Assembly: GCF_002915595.1 (NCBI RefSeq)
Contig: NZ_PQGG01000029.1
Coordinates: forward strand, 1 to 64,000
Source: Zhongshania marina
GTDB taxonomy: Bacteria > Pseudomonadota > Gammaproteobacteria > Pseudomonadales > Spongiibacteraceae
Direction of reading: 5' to 3'
DNA length: 64,000 nt
In this document: in pieces, positions 35,666 to 45,005 of the stretch
Layout: each line of letters starts with the position of its first letter
How positions within the stretch are numbered: the stretch's first letter is position 1
The notes under the pieces: generated by a model
Databases searched by the model: none
What the model saw: the letters and a program-made list of their open reading frames with translations, nothing else
Told to the model about the DNA's origin: nothing
Translations under genes and position numbers: made by a program

Positions 35666-36538
35666 CTACCCAGCATCTTTAGCAGCGATTTGCTGTGCAA
35701 TAGCCAATAGTCTTACTGCTTCTTCTACGTGCAGCGCTTCTACTAAACGGCCATCGACCAACACCACGCCCTTCCCTTCGGCCTCGGCTTCCTGCCATGC
35801 CGCTTGAATTTTCTCGGCGCGGGCCAAGGCTTCGCTAGAGGGTGAAAAAGCGGTATTGGTTGCTGCAATTTGCTTGGGATGGATAAGGGTTTTGCCGTCA
35901 AAACCGAGTTCAACGCCCTGCTCACAGGCCAACAATAAGCCCGCCTCGTCATCTAAATCTAAATGGACACCGTCAAACACATCTATACCGTGGGCCCGTG
36001 CCGCCAATACACACATACCCAGCGAGGTCAGCATACCCAAACGCTGCGGCGTATGCGGTACTCGCAGATCCTTGGCCAAATCTGATGTACCCAACACAAT
36101 GCCATCCATTCGCGGATGCGCACCGGCAATCTCATTCACGGCTAAAATACCGCGCGGTGTTTCCGCCATTGCCCAAAGTTTTAAATCGGCACTTGCACCG
36201 GCCTGCTGTAACACCTGCACAACCGCATGAATTTCCGCTGCCGACTCCACCTTTGGCAAACACAGTGCTGATATTGGCGCATTGGCAAAGGCCTCGATAT
36301 CTTTTCGACCCCATTCGGTATCAAAGCCATTTACCCGCACCACTAATTCGCGGCGTCCATAGCCACCGGCATTCACTGCCGCCAACACCTGCTCACGGGC
36401 AAGTTGCTTTTGGGCTGGGGATACGGCGTCTTCCAAATCAAGAATCAGCACGTCGGCGTCTAAACTCCGCGCTTTTTCCAAAGCACGGGCATTGGAACCA
36501 GGCATATACAGTACTGAGCGGCGAGGATTTGCGGCCAT
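35666..36538 (-). CDS. HpcH/HpaI aldolase/CitE-like lyase
   Basis: This 290-residue TIM-barrel enzyme of the CitE-like family cleaves or forms C-C bonds of acyl-CoA or acid substrates (citryl-CoA, malyl-CoA, citramalyl-CoA lyases). Motifs are RSVLYMPGSNARALEKA near the start, LDLEDAVSP with the metal-binding acid residues, RVNGFDTEWG, LPKVESA and WAMAETPRGIL. A ribosome site (aggaga) precedes the ATG. No citF or citD genes are nearby, so it is not a citrate lyase subunit; a citramalyl-CoA- or malyl-CoA-type activity is more likely. Confidence 0.92.
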   Translation of the reverse strand: MAANPRRSVLYMPGSNARALEKARSLDADVLILDLEDAVSPAQKQLAREQVLAAVNAGGYGRRELVVRVNGFDTEWGRKDIEAFANAPISALCLPKVESAAEIHAVVQVLQQAGASADLKLWAMAETPRGILAVNEIAGAHPRMDGIVLGTSDLAKDLRVPHTPQRLGMLTSLGMCVLAARAHGIDVFDGVHLDLDDEAGLLLACEQGVELGFDGKTLIHPKQIAATNTAFSPSSEALARAEKIQAAWQEAEAEGKGVVLVDGRLVEALHVEEAVRLLAIAQQIAAKDAG

Positions 36539-36634
36539 CTATGGCTTCTCCTAGATAAAAGCGAAAGTCTAACACAGCGGGTCGTGGCGAGTGGGGCCCA
36601 CTGGAACATCTTATATTGCGTTTTTCGCCCGCGA

Positions 36635-36653
36635 TTAATTGCGAATCATTATC
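36635..36653. promoter_or_regulatory. Candidate Fur box before the imelysin operon
   Basis: The stretch ending aatcattatc matches 13 of 19 positions of the Fur consensus GATAATGATAATCATTATC, with the last ten all identical. It lies about 65 bases before the first imelysin gene. Iron control is known for imelysin operons in pseudomonads, which supports the call. Confidence 0.6.
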
Positions 36654-36718
36654 AATAACGGGTAGAATACCGACCCCGGCTTTATGCCCGCAACGCTATC
36701 GATCTGCGGAGATTTTTC

Positions 36719-37984
36719 ATGTCAGTTCTGTCACGTCAGTTCCTACTCGCTTTGAGCCTGCTCGCTTTGGCATTTACTAGTTTTGCCGCACCGCAAACGT
36801 CTAGTAGCAGCGACAAACACGCAGTAGCCGTTCACTATACCGACATGGCTCACGCTATTTTCAGTGACGCAGAAAAAAGCGCACTCGCCTTGCAGGCAAA
36901 GATAAATGATTTTTTAAATGCTCCAAGTGCAGAAGGACTCATCGCGGCACAAGAAGCATGGAAAACTGCACGCAAAGCCTACCAGCAAAGTGAAGTTTTC
37001 CGCTTTGGTAATTCCATTGTGGACGACTGGGAAGGACAGCTTAACAACTGGCCCCTAGACGAAGGTTTGATCGACTACGTCTCCGACGATTACTTCTTCG
37101 CCCTCGGTAATATTGGCGGCGATATTAATATTATTGCCAATCCCAGTATCAACCTCGGCACCGAAGTGGTCGACACCAGTACGATTAACGCCGAACTACT
37201 TCGCAGCTTACACGAGCTTGGTGGCTCCGCCGCCAACGTCACTACCGGCTACCACGCCATTGAATTTTTGCTATGGGGACAAGACCTAAACGGCCAGCAG
37301 CTTGGCGCAGGCGAACGCCCCTACACAGATTATTTAACAAACGATAAATGCACCCATGAAAACTGCGATCGACGGGCCGACTATCTGCGCGCCGCCACCG
37401 AGGTCTTAGTCCAAGACCTGCAATATATGACGAAGCAGTGGGCGCCTAACGTCGACAACAACTACCGTGCCGAACTACTCGCATTAAACGACGATGTCAT
37501 TTTAGCCCGCATGTTCTACGGCATTGGTTCTCTTTCATTGGGGGAACTCGGCGGCGAGCGCATCAAGGTCGCGCTTGAAGCGAATTCAACAGAAGACGAA
37601 CACGACTGCTTTAGCGACAACACCCACTGGTCTCATTACTACAATGGCCTCGGTATCCAAAATATTTACTTAGGCAAATATCGCCGCCTTGACGGTAGCG
37701 TGCTCTCCGGCCCATCGCTTAGCGCCCTCGTCGCCAAAGCCAATGCCGACACAGACAAACAAACCCGTCAGTCACTAGACAAAACCATGACTGCGCTAAC
37801 GGTATTAACCAAAACCGCTGAAGCAAAAGACAAGCCCATGAAATTCGACATGATGATTGCCGAAGGCAATAAGCGTGGCGAAGCGATTCTGAGTAACATC
37901 TTGAGTGCACTGGTTGTGCAAACCCGCAGTATTGAACAGGCCGCCGCCGCGCTCAATATCGACCCAACCGCAACTGGCCTATAA
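36719..37984 (+). CDS. Imelysin family periplasmic protein
   Basis: The 421-residue protein has a signal peptide (ending TSFAAP) and an imelysin/peptidase M75 domain with the signature GxHxxE as GYHAIE at 177-182, next to LLWGQDLNG. Members bind metal, probably iron, in the periplasm; peptidase activity is doubtful. It is the first gene in a plus-strand run imelysin, di-haem oxidoreductase, imelysin, DUF1513, resembling the icmP locus of Pseudomonas. A candidate Fur box lies upstream. A role in iron handling is inferred from family and context. Confidence 0.93.
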   Translation: MSVLSRQFLLALSLLALAFTSFAAPQTSSSSDKHAVAVHYTDMAHAIFSDAEKSALALQAKINDFLNAPSAEGLIAAQEAWKTARKAYQQSEVFRFGNSIVDDWEGQLNNWPLDEGLIDYVSDDYFFALGNIGGDINIIANPSINLGTEVVDTSTINAELLRSLHELGGSAANVTTGYHAIEFLLWGQDLNGQQLGAGERPYTDYLTNDKCTHENCDRRADYLRAATEVLVQDLQYMTKQWAPNVDNNYRAELLALNDDVILARMFYGIGSLSLGELGGERIKVALEANSTEDEHDCFSDNTHWSHYYNGLGIQNIYLGKYRRLDGSVLSGPSLSALVAKANADTDKQTRQSLDKTMTALTVLTKTAEAKDKPMKFDMMIAEGNKRGEAILSNILSALVVQTRSIEQAAAALNIDPTATGL

Positions 37985-37987
37985 ACC

Positions 37988-39403
37988 TTGTATTTAGTGG
38001 GCACTCAGCATGGCAAACCTCTGCGTTTGCTGAGCCCACTACTCGCCGCGCTGATGGTGTTGCTCAGCGCGTGTGAAGCTAAACCAATCGACAGCGCCAG
38101 CCTTCATAAGGCAAGTGATTCACCGCCGCTAATTCTTAGCAATCAATCCGGCGGCGCGTTCACTATTTCAAATCGCAACCAAGGGAGCTTGCAAGCGCCC
38201 CAGCCAAAACTTAGCGGCGAACAGCAATTAGCCTGGGCGGTAGGAAAAAGCTTTGCCACACAGGCTTGGGTAACGTCGCCTTCCAGCACCACCGCCCGAG
38301 ACGGCCTCGGCCCCTTGTTCAATGCGAATAGCTGCACGGGCTGCCATGTTCGCAACCGGCAAGGTGAACTACCTGAAAAAGGCCTCGGCACCATATTGCG
38401 GTTCCCAGCCCCCTCCCCACTTTATGGCGAGCAACTGCAAGACATGGCCGTTCCAGGTTTTAGACCCGAGGGACAAATTACGTGGCAGACAATTAACAGC
38501 AGCCACACAGATGCACAGGGAAACGAATACCAACTGCAGCGCCGCCAATTTAGCGTCGACAATACCGCCGTCTCGACCTCGGCAAGGCTGGCGCCCGCCT
38601 TGATCGGCATGGGCTTGCTAGACAATATCAGTGACGAAGACATTCTTGCGAACAGTGACCCCGACGATAAAAATCGCGACGGCATCTCTGGTCGCGCCAA
38701 TATCCGCAGCTCGACGCAAGACGGCACAATGCGCATTGGCCGCTTTGGCTGGAAGGCGAGTCAGAGCAGCTTGCACGAACAAATTGCCCTCGCCTTTCAT
38801 CAAGACATGGGCATAAGCTCCAGCCTTCACTTGCCAGAAAACTGCATTGGCGACAATTGCCAAGCTTATTCCACGGCAAATACTGATTTAGAAATTAGCG
38901 ACAAATTACTTAACGCAGTAACAGATTATATTGCCAATTTAGCCGTGCCTGCCGCAGCACACGATGCACAAAGCCAGCAGGGATTTAAGATTTTTGAACA
39001 ACTCGCTTGCGCGGCTTGCCATACCCCAAGGTTTCAAACAAGGCTGCCGTCTATTCAATTAGTTAGCACTGACAGCGCAAAAAAATCGAATACGGCAACA
39101 CGGCATACCGAAACCATTTTCCCCTTTAGCGATCTACTTTTACACGATATGGGTGCGGCCTTGGCAGACCAAAACCCGACAGATGAAACCCCCGCCAATG
39201 AATGGCGTACCGCGCCACTTTGGGGGCTTGGCATTCGCGCTAGAAATCCCGACAATACTCGGCTACTTCACGACGGTCGGGCACGGTCGATCACCGAAGC
39301 AATCCTTTGGCACGGTGGCGAAGCCGAACACAGCAAAATCCGCTTTACTCAACTTTCACATCAAGAGCGCACTACGCTCCTATATTTTTTAAAGGCACTT
39401 TAA
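37988..39403 (+). CDS. Di-haem oxidoreductase-like cytochrome c lipoprotein
   Basis: The roughly 470-residue protein belongs to the DUF1111/di-haem oxidoreductase-like family. It has a lipoprotein signal (LLSAC) and two c-type haem motifs, CTGCH at about 116-120 and CAACH at about 341-345. Start is ambiguous: TTG at 37988 or GTG at 37997, neither with a good ribosome site. It is coupled to the second imelysin (TAATG overlap). It could pass electrons for iron oxidation or reduction in the periplasm; this is inferred from the imelysin context. Confidence 0.92.
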   Translation: MYLVGTQHGKPLRLLSPLLAALMVLLSACEAKPIDSASLHKASDSPPLILSNQSGGAFTISNRNQGSLQAPQPKLSGEQQLAWAVGKSFATQAWVTSPSSTTARDGLGPLFNANSCTGCHVRNRQGELPEKGLGTILRFPAPSPLYGEQLQDMAVPGFRPEGQITWQTINSSHTDAQGNEYQLQRRQFSVDNTAVSTSARLAPALIGMGLLDNISDEDILANSDPDDKNRDGISGRANIRSSTQDGTMRIGRFGWKASQSSLHEQIALAFHQDMGISSSLHLPENCIGDNCQAYSTANTDLEISDKLLNAVTDYIANLAVPAAAHDAQSQQGFKIFEQLACAACHTPRFQTRLPSIQLVSTDSAKKSNTATRHTETIFPFSDLLLHDMGAALADQNPTDETPANEWRTAPLWGLGIRARNPDNTRLLHDGRARSITEAILWHGGEAEHSKIRFTQLSHQERTTLLYFLKAL

Positions 39404-40563
39404 TGATTTCTGCAGTGATGAATTTAATCCGCCGCGGTCACACTAGCCGCACATTAATAATGGTCTGCAGCTTCGCGGCTATCACCGCATGCAGCCCACC
39501 GCCACCCAGTGCCAAACTACTTAAAGAAACCGGCGAGCTAAGTTTTATCAGCAACTATCAAGACTTCAGCGTGAGTAGCCAACAACTCGCAGACGCCAGT
39601 GCAGACTTTTGCCAAACACCAGATCAAGCGGCGAAATTTGATACCCTGCGCACCAAATGGAAACAGGCCACCATTGATTGGGCCGCCATTCAAAACATTC
39701 AGTTTGGCCCGCTAATGGTCGACAACCAAGCGTGGAAAATTCAATTCTGGCCAGACAAGAAAAACCTCATTGCCCGCAAAGTCGAAACCTTACTTAAAGA
39801 CGGCAAGCCCATCACCTTGCAACGTGTAGACGAGGCCAGCGTCGTAGTACAGGGATTGTCGTCGCTGGAGTACCAATTATTTGACAGCAAAGCGGGATCT
39901 CAACAGCGCTACACCGGCGAAGCGGGCGTACGTCGCTGCGAGTTATTAACTGCCGTTAGCACTCATTTGCAAAACGTCGCTGAGGGTTTGTATAACAGCT
40001 GGCGTAAAGATGGCGGCAACTATCTTGCAACATTTAGCGAGACCGGCGAAAACAACCCCGAGTTTTCAGACGATAATCTCGCCATCGGCTATCTACTAGA
40101 CACGCTTGTCTCCGGTATTGAATTAATCAAACGGGACAAATTAGAACGGCCCCTCGCAATAAGCAGTAGCGCAAATAACGAGGCCCAAGGCAGCGCGCCA
40201 CAAACGCAGGTATACCAACTTGAATGGTGGCGTAGCCAATATTCTAAAGAGGCGATCATCGCAAACTTGAGTGCCCTCGAAGATATATTTAATGCCAATA
40301 CAGGCTACGGTCTGGACGATTATTTGCGGGAAGACAAACAGCAAGACGCCCTCAGTGACAAAATTAATGAGGGATTTAAACGCTGCATCGTGGCGGCATC
40401 GGCCATTGATGGCAGCTTGTTTGATATTGCAAACAAGCCCGAGCATCGCCAAGTAATTCTCGATTTTCACCGCGAACTCAGCCAGCTACTCGCCCTATTA
40501 AGAAATGATTTACCCACTGCGCTAGGTGTCAGCTTAGGCTTTAATTCCAAAGACGGCGACTAG
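39403..40563 (+). CDS. Second imelysin family lipoprotein
   Basis: The 386-residue protein starts at the ATG overlapping the upstream stop. It has a lipoprotein-type signal with lipobox ITAC (Cys30), then an imelysin domain. The canonical GxHxxE is replaced by GLSSLE at about 151-156, so the His ligand is absent. The paired canonical plus variant arrangement is also seen in pseudomonad loci as I recall them. It may be a structural or haem-protein partner rather than a metal binder. Assignment rests on the fold pattern and position. Confidence 0.88.
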   Translation: MISAVMNLIRRGHTSRTLIMVCSFAAITACSPPPPSAKLLKETGELSFISNYQDFSVSSQQLADASADFCQTPDQAAKFDTLRTKWKQATIDWAAIQNIQFGPLMVDNQAWKIQFWPDKKNLIARKVETLLKDGKPITLQRVDEASVVVQGLSSLEYQLFDSKAGSQQRYTGEAGVRRCELLTAVSTHLQNVAEGLYNSWRKDGGNYLATFSETGENNPEFSDDNLAIGYLLDTLVSGIELIKRDKLERPLAISSSANNEAQGSAPQTQVYQLEWWRSQYSKEAIIANLSALEDIFNANTGYGLDDYLREDKQQDALSDKINEGFKRCIVAASAIDGSLFDIANKPEHRQVILDFHRELSQLLALLRNDLPTALGVSLGFNSKDGD

Positions 40564-40582
40564 CAGCAACGGCGGTATTGGT

Positions 40583-41692
40583 ATGCAAAGACGTCAATTT
40601 TTAATAAGCTCCGGCGCCCTGCTCTGCGCGCCGAGTTCTCTATTTGCAAGCTCCCCAGCGAATGAGCAAGCAAGTGCCGAGTTTAGCCCCGTGCTGTCTG
40701 CGGCCACCGAACCAAGCGGCAACCGTATTGGTGTTTGGCAAGATTCCGGATGGCAATATTCCCAGCCGATTCCCCATCGCGGCCACGACAGCCTCTATCA
40801 TCGCCGGCGGAAAGAATTACTCTTTTTCTCCCGACGCCCCGGTCGCGAACTCTATATTGTCAGCACCGAAACCGGCGAAATACTACAAACAATAATCAGT
40901 GAAAACGGCTACCACTATTACGGTCACGGCTGCCTAAGCGCAGACGGCCGCTATCTTTATACCACGGAAAATCATGCTGATAATGATGGCGCGGGCTGCA
41001 TTGGAATCTACGACTGCGAAGACAATTACCGCTGCCTTGGACATATGGATTGCGAGGGAATCGGCCCCCACGAACTGGCCTTAATGCCCGACGGCAAAAC
41101 TCTGGCCATCGCCATCGGCGGTATAAAAACGCTGCCAGCCAGCGGACGTAAAACATTAAATCCCGACACCTTGGCGCCGGGCCTGCACTACCTCGACTTA
41201 GAATCGCAGCGGATTGTAGAAAAAGTAGCTGCGCCCCACTTCCAACTCAGCCTGCGCCATTTAGACGTGGGTAGCGACGGCAGTGTTTTGATTGGCGCCC
41301 AGTTTCAAGGCCGCCTACCTTCCGAACAAGCGCTGGTCTATTTCCACCGCCGCGGCGAAACATTAAAGGCAATGAACACCGATGAACTGCCTTTGCGCTT
41401 TAAACACGACTATATTGCCAGCGTCTGTATTGATGACCACAGTAAATGGGCGGTAACAAGCTGCCCCCGCGACAATTTAGTCTGCCTATGGAATATGCAA
41501 AACCAATCACTGTCACAGGTATGGTCGCTCCGTGACTGCGCCGGCGCCATTTATGATGCCGCCTATCAGCAGTTCATTTTAAGTAATGGCGACGGTCAAC
41601 TGCTTGCGCTAAAACCCGGCAGTAGCAAATTAAAGCTACTTGCCTATAGTGCCGGCACCCAATGGGACAACCATCTTAGCCTGCTCGTTTAA
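40583..41692 (+). CDS. DUF1513 periplasmic protein
   Basis: The 369-residue protein has a Tat-like signal (MQRRQFLISSGALLCAPSSLFA is split here as MQRRQFLISS then ALLCAPSS) and a seven-blade-propeller-like body with motifs GHDSLYHRRRKELLFFSRRPG in parts and GEGLxPHE-like CEGIGPHELALMPDG. DUF1513 genes follow imelysin genes in many Proteobacteria. Function is unknown; Tat export suggests it folds, or gains a cofactor, before export. It follows the imelysin gene after 19 bases. Confidence 0.9.
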   Translation: MQRRQFLISSGALLCAPSSLFASSPANEQASAEFSPVLSAATEPSGNRIGVWQDSGWQYSQPIPHRGHDSLYHRRRKELLFFSRRPGRELYIVSTETGEILQTIISENGYHYYGHGCLSADGRYLYTTENHADNDGAGCIGIYDCEDNYRCLGHMDCEGIGPHELALMPDGKTLAIAIGGIKTLPASGRKTLNPDTLAPGLHYLDLESQRIVEKVAAPHFQLSLRHLDVGSDGSVLIGAQFQGRLPSEQALVYFHRRGETLKAMNTDELPLRFKHDYIASVCIDDHSKWAVTSCPRDNLVCLWNMQNQSLSQVWSLRDCAGAIYDAAYQQFILSNGDGQLLALKPGSSKLKLLAYSAGTQWDNHLSLLV

Positions 41693-41718
41693 GCCCCGAC
41701 AAGATAGCTGGAGAATAT

Positions 41719-43107
41719 ATGAAACGCAGAACACTGTTAAAAACGGGTGCCGCAGGTTTTGCCGGCGCCTGCTTTCCCACCCTGAGCTTGGCGATGGGCT
41801 CGGCAGACAAAGTAAGCAAGGCAGAGTACGACTACATTCTTACCGCAGAACCGGCAAAAGCGCGTATCGCCAAGGGCGGCGACAGCGACATTCTCGGTTT
41901 TAACGGCCAGTTTCCGGCACCGGTTATTCGCGCCAAACAGGGCAAACTACTGCGTGTTTTATTCATTAATAAATTGGATGAAGCCACCACCGTTCACTGG
42001 CATGGCATCCGTATCGAAAACAGCATGGACGGCGTACCCCACCTAACTCAGCCGCCTGTAGAAGCGGGCGAAAGCTTCCTCTATGAATTTACCTGCCCCG
42101 ACGCGGGGACCTTCTGGTATCACCCCCACATGAATAGCGTGGAGCAACTCGGCAAAGGGCTGGTCGGCGCACTGATTGTTGAAGAAGAAACACCGCAGGA
42201 CTATCACGACGTTGTAATCGGTTTAAAAGATTGGCGGCTAAAAAATGATGGCAGCTATCTACCCCTATCCATTCCCCGCGAAGCCTTTCGCGATGGAACC
42301 CTCGGCACCATCGCCACCGTCAACGGCCTACAAAAGCCCACCATAGAAGTACCCGCTGGCGAGCGCCTGCGTCTGCGTTTTTTAAATATGGACAACACTC
42401 GGGTATTTAACCTGAGCATGCGAGATAGCGCTGCCCAAATTATTGCCATAGACGGCAGCCCGATTGATAAACCTGTACCACTGGATGTTCACCCCACTGG
42501 GGCAGGTATGCGTCTTGATGTAGGCTTTATATGCCCAAGCGAAATCGCAAAAGAAATTCCGATTTACGATATGAAGGGACGCTTTGGCGTTGAAATTTGC
42601 CGACTAAAAACCGTCGCGCCGGCGAAAAAAATCAGTAAAAAGCCCGGCATTCCCGCCCTGCCAATCAACCCTATCCCCGCCCCTCAATTAGCCTCGGCGG
42701 AATCGCTAAGCTTTGTTTTTGAGTGGGCCGGTGCATTGTCACCCAGCGATGCCCAAGGCCAAGTCGACCACAACTTCTGGTTGATAAACCGCCGCGCATG
42801 GAGCGACCACAGCCACCAACATTTACCTGAACCACTGGCGGTCTTAAGCCTTGGCAAGACGTATATTTTCGAACTCCACAACGCCACACCGCATCACCAC
42901 CCCATCCACCTGCACGGGCTGATCTTCACCGTATTGGAGTCAGACAAAAAGACCATTACTCCCTTCCACACCGACACAATTTTGCTGGAAAAAAATGAGC
43001 GCGCAAAAATTGCCTTCGTCGCCGACAACCCTGGCAAGTGGATGTTTCACTGCCACGTCATCGAACATATGAAAACCGGCCTAATGGGCTATATCACCAT
43101 CGCCTAA
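41719..43107 (+). CDS. Multicopper oxidase (CumA/CopA-like)
   Basis: The 462-residue oxidase has a Tat signal (MKRRTLLKTG) and the four copper-binding segments: TVHWHGIRI (His93, His95), FWYHPHMNS (His135, His137), HHHPIHLHG late, and HCHVIEHMKTGL near 444-455. The residue at the type-1 copper axial position is Leu455 rather than the Met of CueO, predicting a higher redox potential. It lies 26 bases after DUF1513, so it is probably in the imelysin operon and may oxidise Fe(II), Cu(I) or Mn(II). No copper-resistance genes adjoin it. Confidence 0.93.
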   Translation: MKRRTLLKTGAAGFAGACFPTLSLAMGSADKVSKAEYDYILTAEPAKARIAKGGDSDILGFNGQFPAPVIRAKQGKLLRVLFINKLDEATTVHWHGIRIENSMDGVPHLTQPPVEAGESFLYEFTCPDAGTFWYHPHMNSVEQLGKGLVGALIVEEETPQDYHDVVIGLKDWRLKNDGSYLPLSIPREAFRDGTLGTIATVNGLQKPTIEVPAGERLRLRFLNMDNTRVFNLSMRDSAAQIIAIDGSPIDKPVPLDVHPTGAGMRLDVGFICPSEIAKEIPIYDMKGRFGVEICRLKTVAPAKKISKKPGIPALPINPIPAPQLASAESLSFVFEWAGALSPSDAQGQVDHNFWLINRRAWSDHSHQHLPEPLAVLSLGKTYIFELHNATPHHHPIHLHGLIFTVLESDKKTITPFHTDTILLEKNERAKIAFVADNPGKWMFHCHVIEHMKTGLMGYITIA

Positions 43108-43120
43108 ATCTTCATGGCAC

Positions 43121-43146
43121 GGCGCCGGTATTGGCGCCTATTTTTG
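43121..43146 (+). terminator. Terminator after the multicopper oxidase gene
   Basis: The stem ggcgcc/ggcgcc (43121-43126, 43133-43138) with loop ggtatt is followed by tattttt. It lies 14 bases after the oxidase stop and would end the imelysin operon transcript. Confidence 0.65.
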
Positions 43147-43429
43147 CTAGAAATTTGCTGCTGCAAGCTGTCATCTAAAACACAGCTGCTATACCAGTTT
43201 ATGCTACAAAGCCGCTTTTACCGCAGCTCAACTTAATTCGCTTTTGGTAAAAACCGCACGCTCAGAAATCGAAAATCAGGCAAAAATAGCTAGGTTTCGC
43301 TACAGCCTCAAACGCCCAGCTCAGCGTCTTGACGAAAGAGGCACTTCTTTACCTTCTGAAATATCAGGTATCCACCAAAGTGGGAACTACACAATTCGCT
43401 GGAGCGGCTTGTAGAAGTTTTTGCGCGCA
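43147..43429. other. Gene-free stretch
   Basis: Between the operon terminator and the GNAT-like gene I see no coding signal, repeat or RNA gene. Base composition appears slightly more AT-rich than the flanking operon. Confidence 0.4.
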
Positions 43430-43894
43430 CTAATTACCTACTGGAACATGGTAGCTTGTAAAACACCGACCTAATTGCTCAGTTTTATGAACTTTAGTGG
43501 ATATTCTATTTAGCGCCTTGTACTCAGGCCTACTTTCGAGCAAATGAAATAGTATTTCTTTATGCCCCATCTCGTTAGCCCAGCACATGAGAACTTTGAA
43601 AATGGGTATGCCAAAACCCCAGAATTTTTGTGATATAACAATAGCTAATTCAAAGCCATTATCATCTGGCTGAATGCCACACCAACCGGCCAATACCCCA
43701 CCTATATAAACTGCTCGAATACGACAGCCCTGTACCGCATCCATTTTAATTTTGTCTTCCATCCACGCTTGAAGGCTGGCGACATCAAAATATGGATGAT
43801 CGATTAAATGTGTTCTCAGAGAATCCTCATTGACGACGCCTAGAAAGTCTTCTGGATTCACTTGATTAAAACACAAAAATTCTATTTCACTCAT
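43430..43894 (-). CDS. GNAT-like acetyltransferase
   Basis: This 154-residue protein has a weak but recognisable N-acetyltransferase pattern: AVYIGGVLAGWCGI (strand pair), FELAIVISQKFWGFGIPIFKVLM in place of the acetyl-CoA loop, and NRISTKVH near the C-terminus. The usual RGxGxG loop is reduced to WGFGI, so catalysis is unsure. It lies next to the higBA pair in a gene-poor region, suggesting accessory DNA. The acceptor is unknown. Confidence 0.65.
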   Translation of the reverse strand: MSEIEFLCFNQVNPEDFLGVVNEDSLRTHLIDHPYFDVASLQAWMEDKIKMDAVQGCRIRAVYIGGVLAGWCGIQPDDNGFELAIVISQKFWGFGIPIFKVLMCWANEMGHKEILFHLLESRPEYKALNRISTKVHKTEQLGRCFTSYHVPVGN

Positions 43895-43968
43895 ATCTCA
43901 ATATCGAACGTCCGCATTAACGGTTGGTTTGGAACACAGCGGAATACCAGTCCGACAACATGCGCTTG

Positions 43969-44268
43969 TTAAGCTTGCGATACAAATTCGTAAGGACGAA
44001 CGTGCAACATGGACTGGTGTTGACGAACTACCCAAAGGTCGTAGGCACTTTGCAGCCTAAGCCAGTGATCAGCGGATGGCTTTTTAAAAGCCAACTCTAG
44101 TCGTAAGGCCATCTCGGGAGTAATAGAGCCGCGTCCATTTAAAACTTTGGATAGTGTTTTACGGCTTATATTTAGGTGCTCAGAGACATCAGTAATTGTT
44201 ACACCAGTTGGCTCAATTACTAATTCTTTAAGAATTTCACCCGGATGAGCCGGATTATGCATACTCAT
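43969..44268 (-). CDS. higA: HigA-family antitoxin
   Basis: The 99-residue HTH antitoxin neutralises the upstream toxin and represses the pair. It has the HigA-family start [16 protein letters not shown], a helix-turn-helix ([21 protein letters not shown], about residues 28-48), and the conserved [14 protein letters not shown]. Its start overlaps the higB stop as TAATG, giving coupled translation in toxin-first order, typical of hig systems. Confidence 0.93.
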   Translation of the reverse strand: MSMHNPAHPGEILKELVIEPTGVTITDVSEHLNISRKTLSKVLNGRGSITPEMALRLELAFKKPSADHWLRLQSAYDLWVVRQHQSMLHVRPYEFVSQA

Positions 44269-44546
44269 TAGTGATAATCCTCATAATTAACAATTTCGGC
44301 ATCTTTGCCGGTAAAGCGAAAAGTAACCCTCCAGTTTCCACTGACTGATACAGACCAAATACCTTTCCGGTTTCCTTTCAGCTCGTGCAAACCAAGACCT
44401 GGCAAATCCATATCATCTGGGCTTTCCGCTTGATCAAGGTTGGTAAGAATTAGCTTCAAACGTTTGGCGTGCTTTGCCTGAATTCCCGATGCTTTACCGG
44501 AACGGTAGAACCGTTCAAGCCCTTTGTGTATGAAGCTAATAATCAT
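44268..44546 (-). CDS. higB: HigB-family RelE-like toxin
   Basis: The 92-residue toxin belongs to the RelE/ParE superfamily of ribosome-dependent mRNA interferases. It has the HigB pattern: [13 protein letters not shown] near the start, [26 protein letters not shown], and a C-terminal DYH. It is first in a two-gene operon with higA. The pair probably stabilises this chromosomal segment or acts in stress; that role is inferred. Confidence 0.93.
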   Translation of the reverse strand: MIISFIHKGLERFYRSGKASGIQAKHAKRLKLILTNLDQAESPDDMDLPGLGLHELKGNRKGIWSVSVSGNWRVTFRFTGKDAEIVNYEDYH

Positions 44547-44980
44547 GCAGGTATTGTAACCTTTGTGGTTACAGAATCAAATATTGATTTTGAAGCTTAT
44601 CAATTTAATCAAACTACTCAGGCCACACATCACTTTAGCCCCCTTATCACGGAACGGGTTTTTACCTTGATTAGAAATTTCTAGGGAGTTCAATGAGGTA
44701 GCGATCTCGTTATTGACGAGCGCTGATCAAACGAAGACTAATTCCCTTTATTTCTGCCAAGCATTCCTTTCTCTTGATCATATCGCGCTACTTTGAAATT
44801 ACAACGAGTTAAGTGTTTTGCCAATGTGTTAATGGGAGCTACTCTCGGTCACTTGTCTTGACGACGCAGAAACAGTGACTGAGCAATTATGGCGCTTCAG
44901 CCATGATATAAGTGAACTTGTGGCCATGTTATGCGCTGGGATAATCTAATCTATACCGCTGAAAAAAACATCTTGCCCAT
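44547..44980. other. Gene-free stretch upstream of higB
   Basis: About 430 bases hold the presumed higBA promoter but no convincing coding sequence, RNA gene or repeat. Short open frames here lack ribosome sites and family resemblance. Confidence 0.4.
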
Positions 44981-45005
44981 AAAAAAGCCCCGCGATGGCG
45001 AGGCT
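44981..45005 (-). terminator. Terminator of the wax synthase gene
   Basis: The stem agcc(c)cgc/gcg(a)ggct with one mismatch (44986-45005) is followed on the minus strand by a six-base U-run (44981-44986). It lies 43 bases after the wax ester synthase stop. Confidence 0.7.

Noticed and set aside
37988-39403. MauG/cytochrome c peroxidase
   Set aside because: Although it has two CxxCH motifs, the length and central sequence fit the DUF1111 di-haem oxidoreductase-like family and the imelysin context.
41719-43107. Copper-resistance operon (copA/copB)
   Set aside because: No copB, copC, copper ATPase or copper sensor adjoins it; the operon partners are imelysin-type genes.
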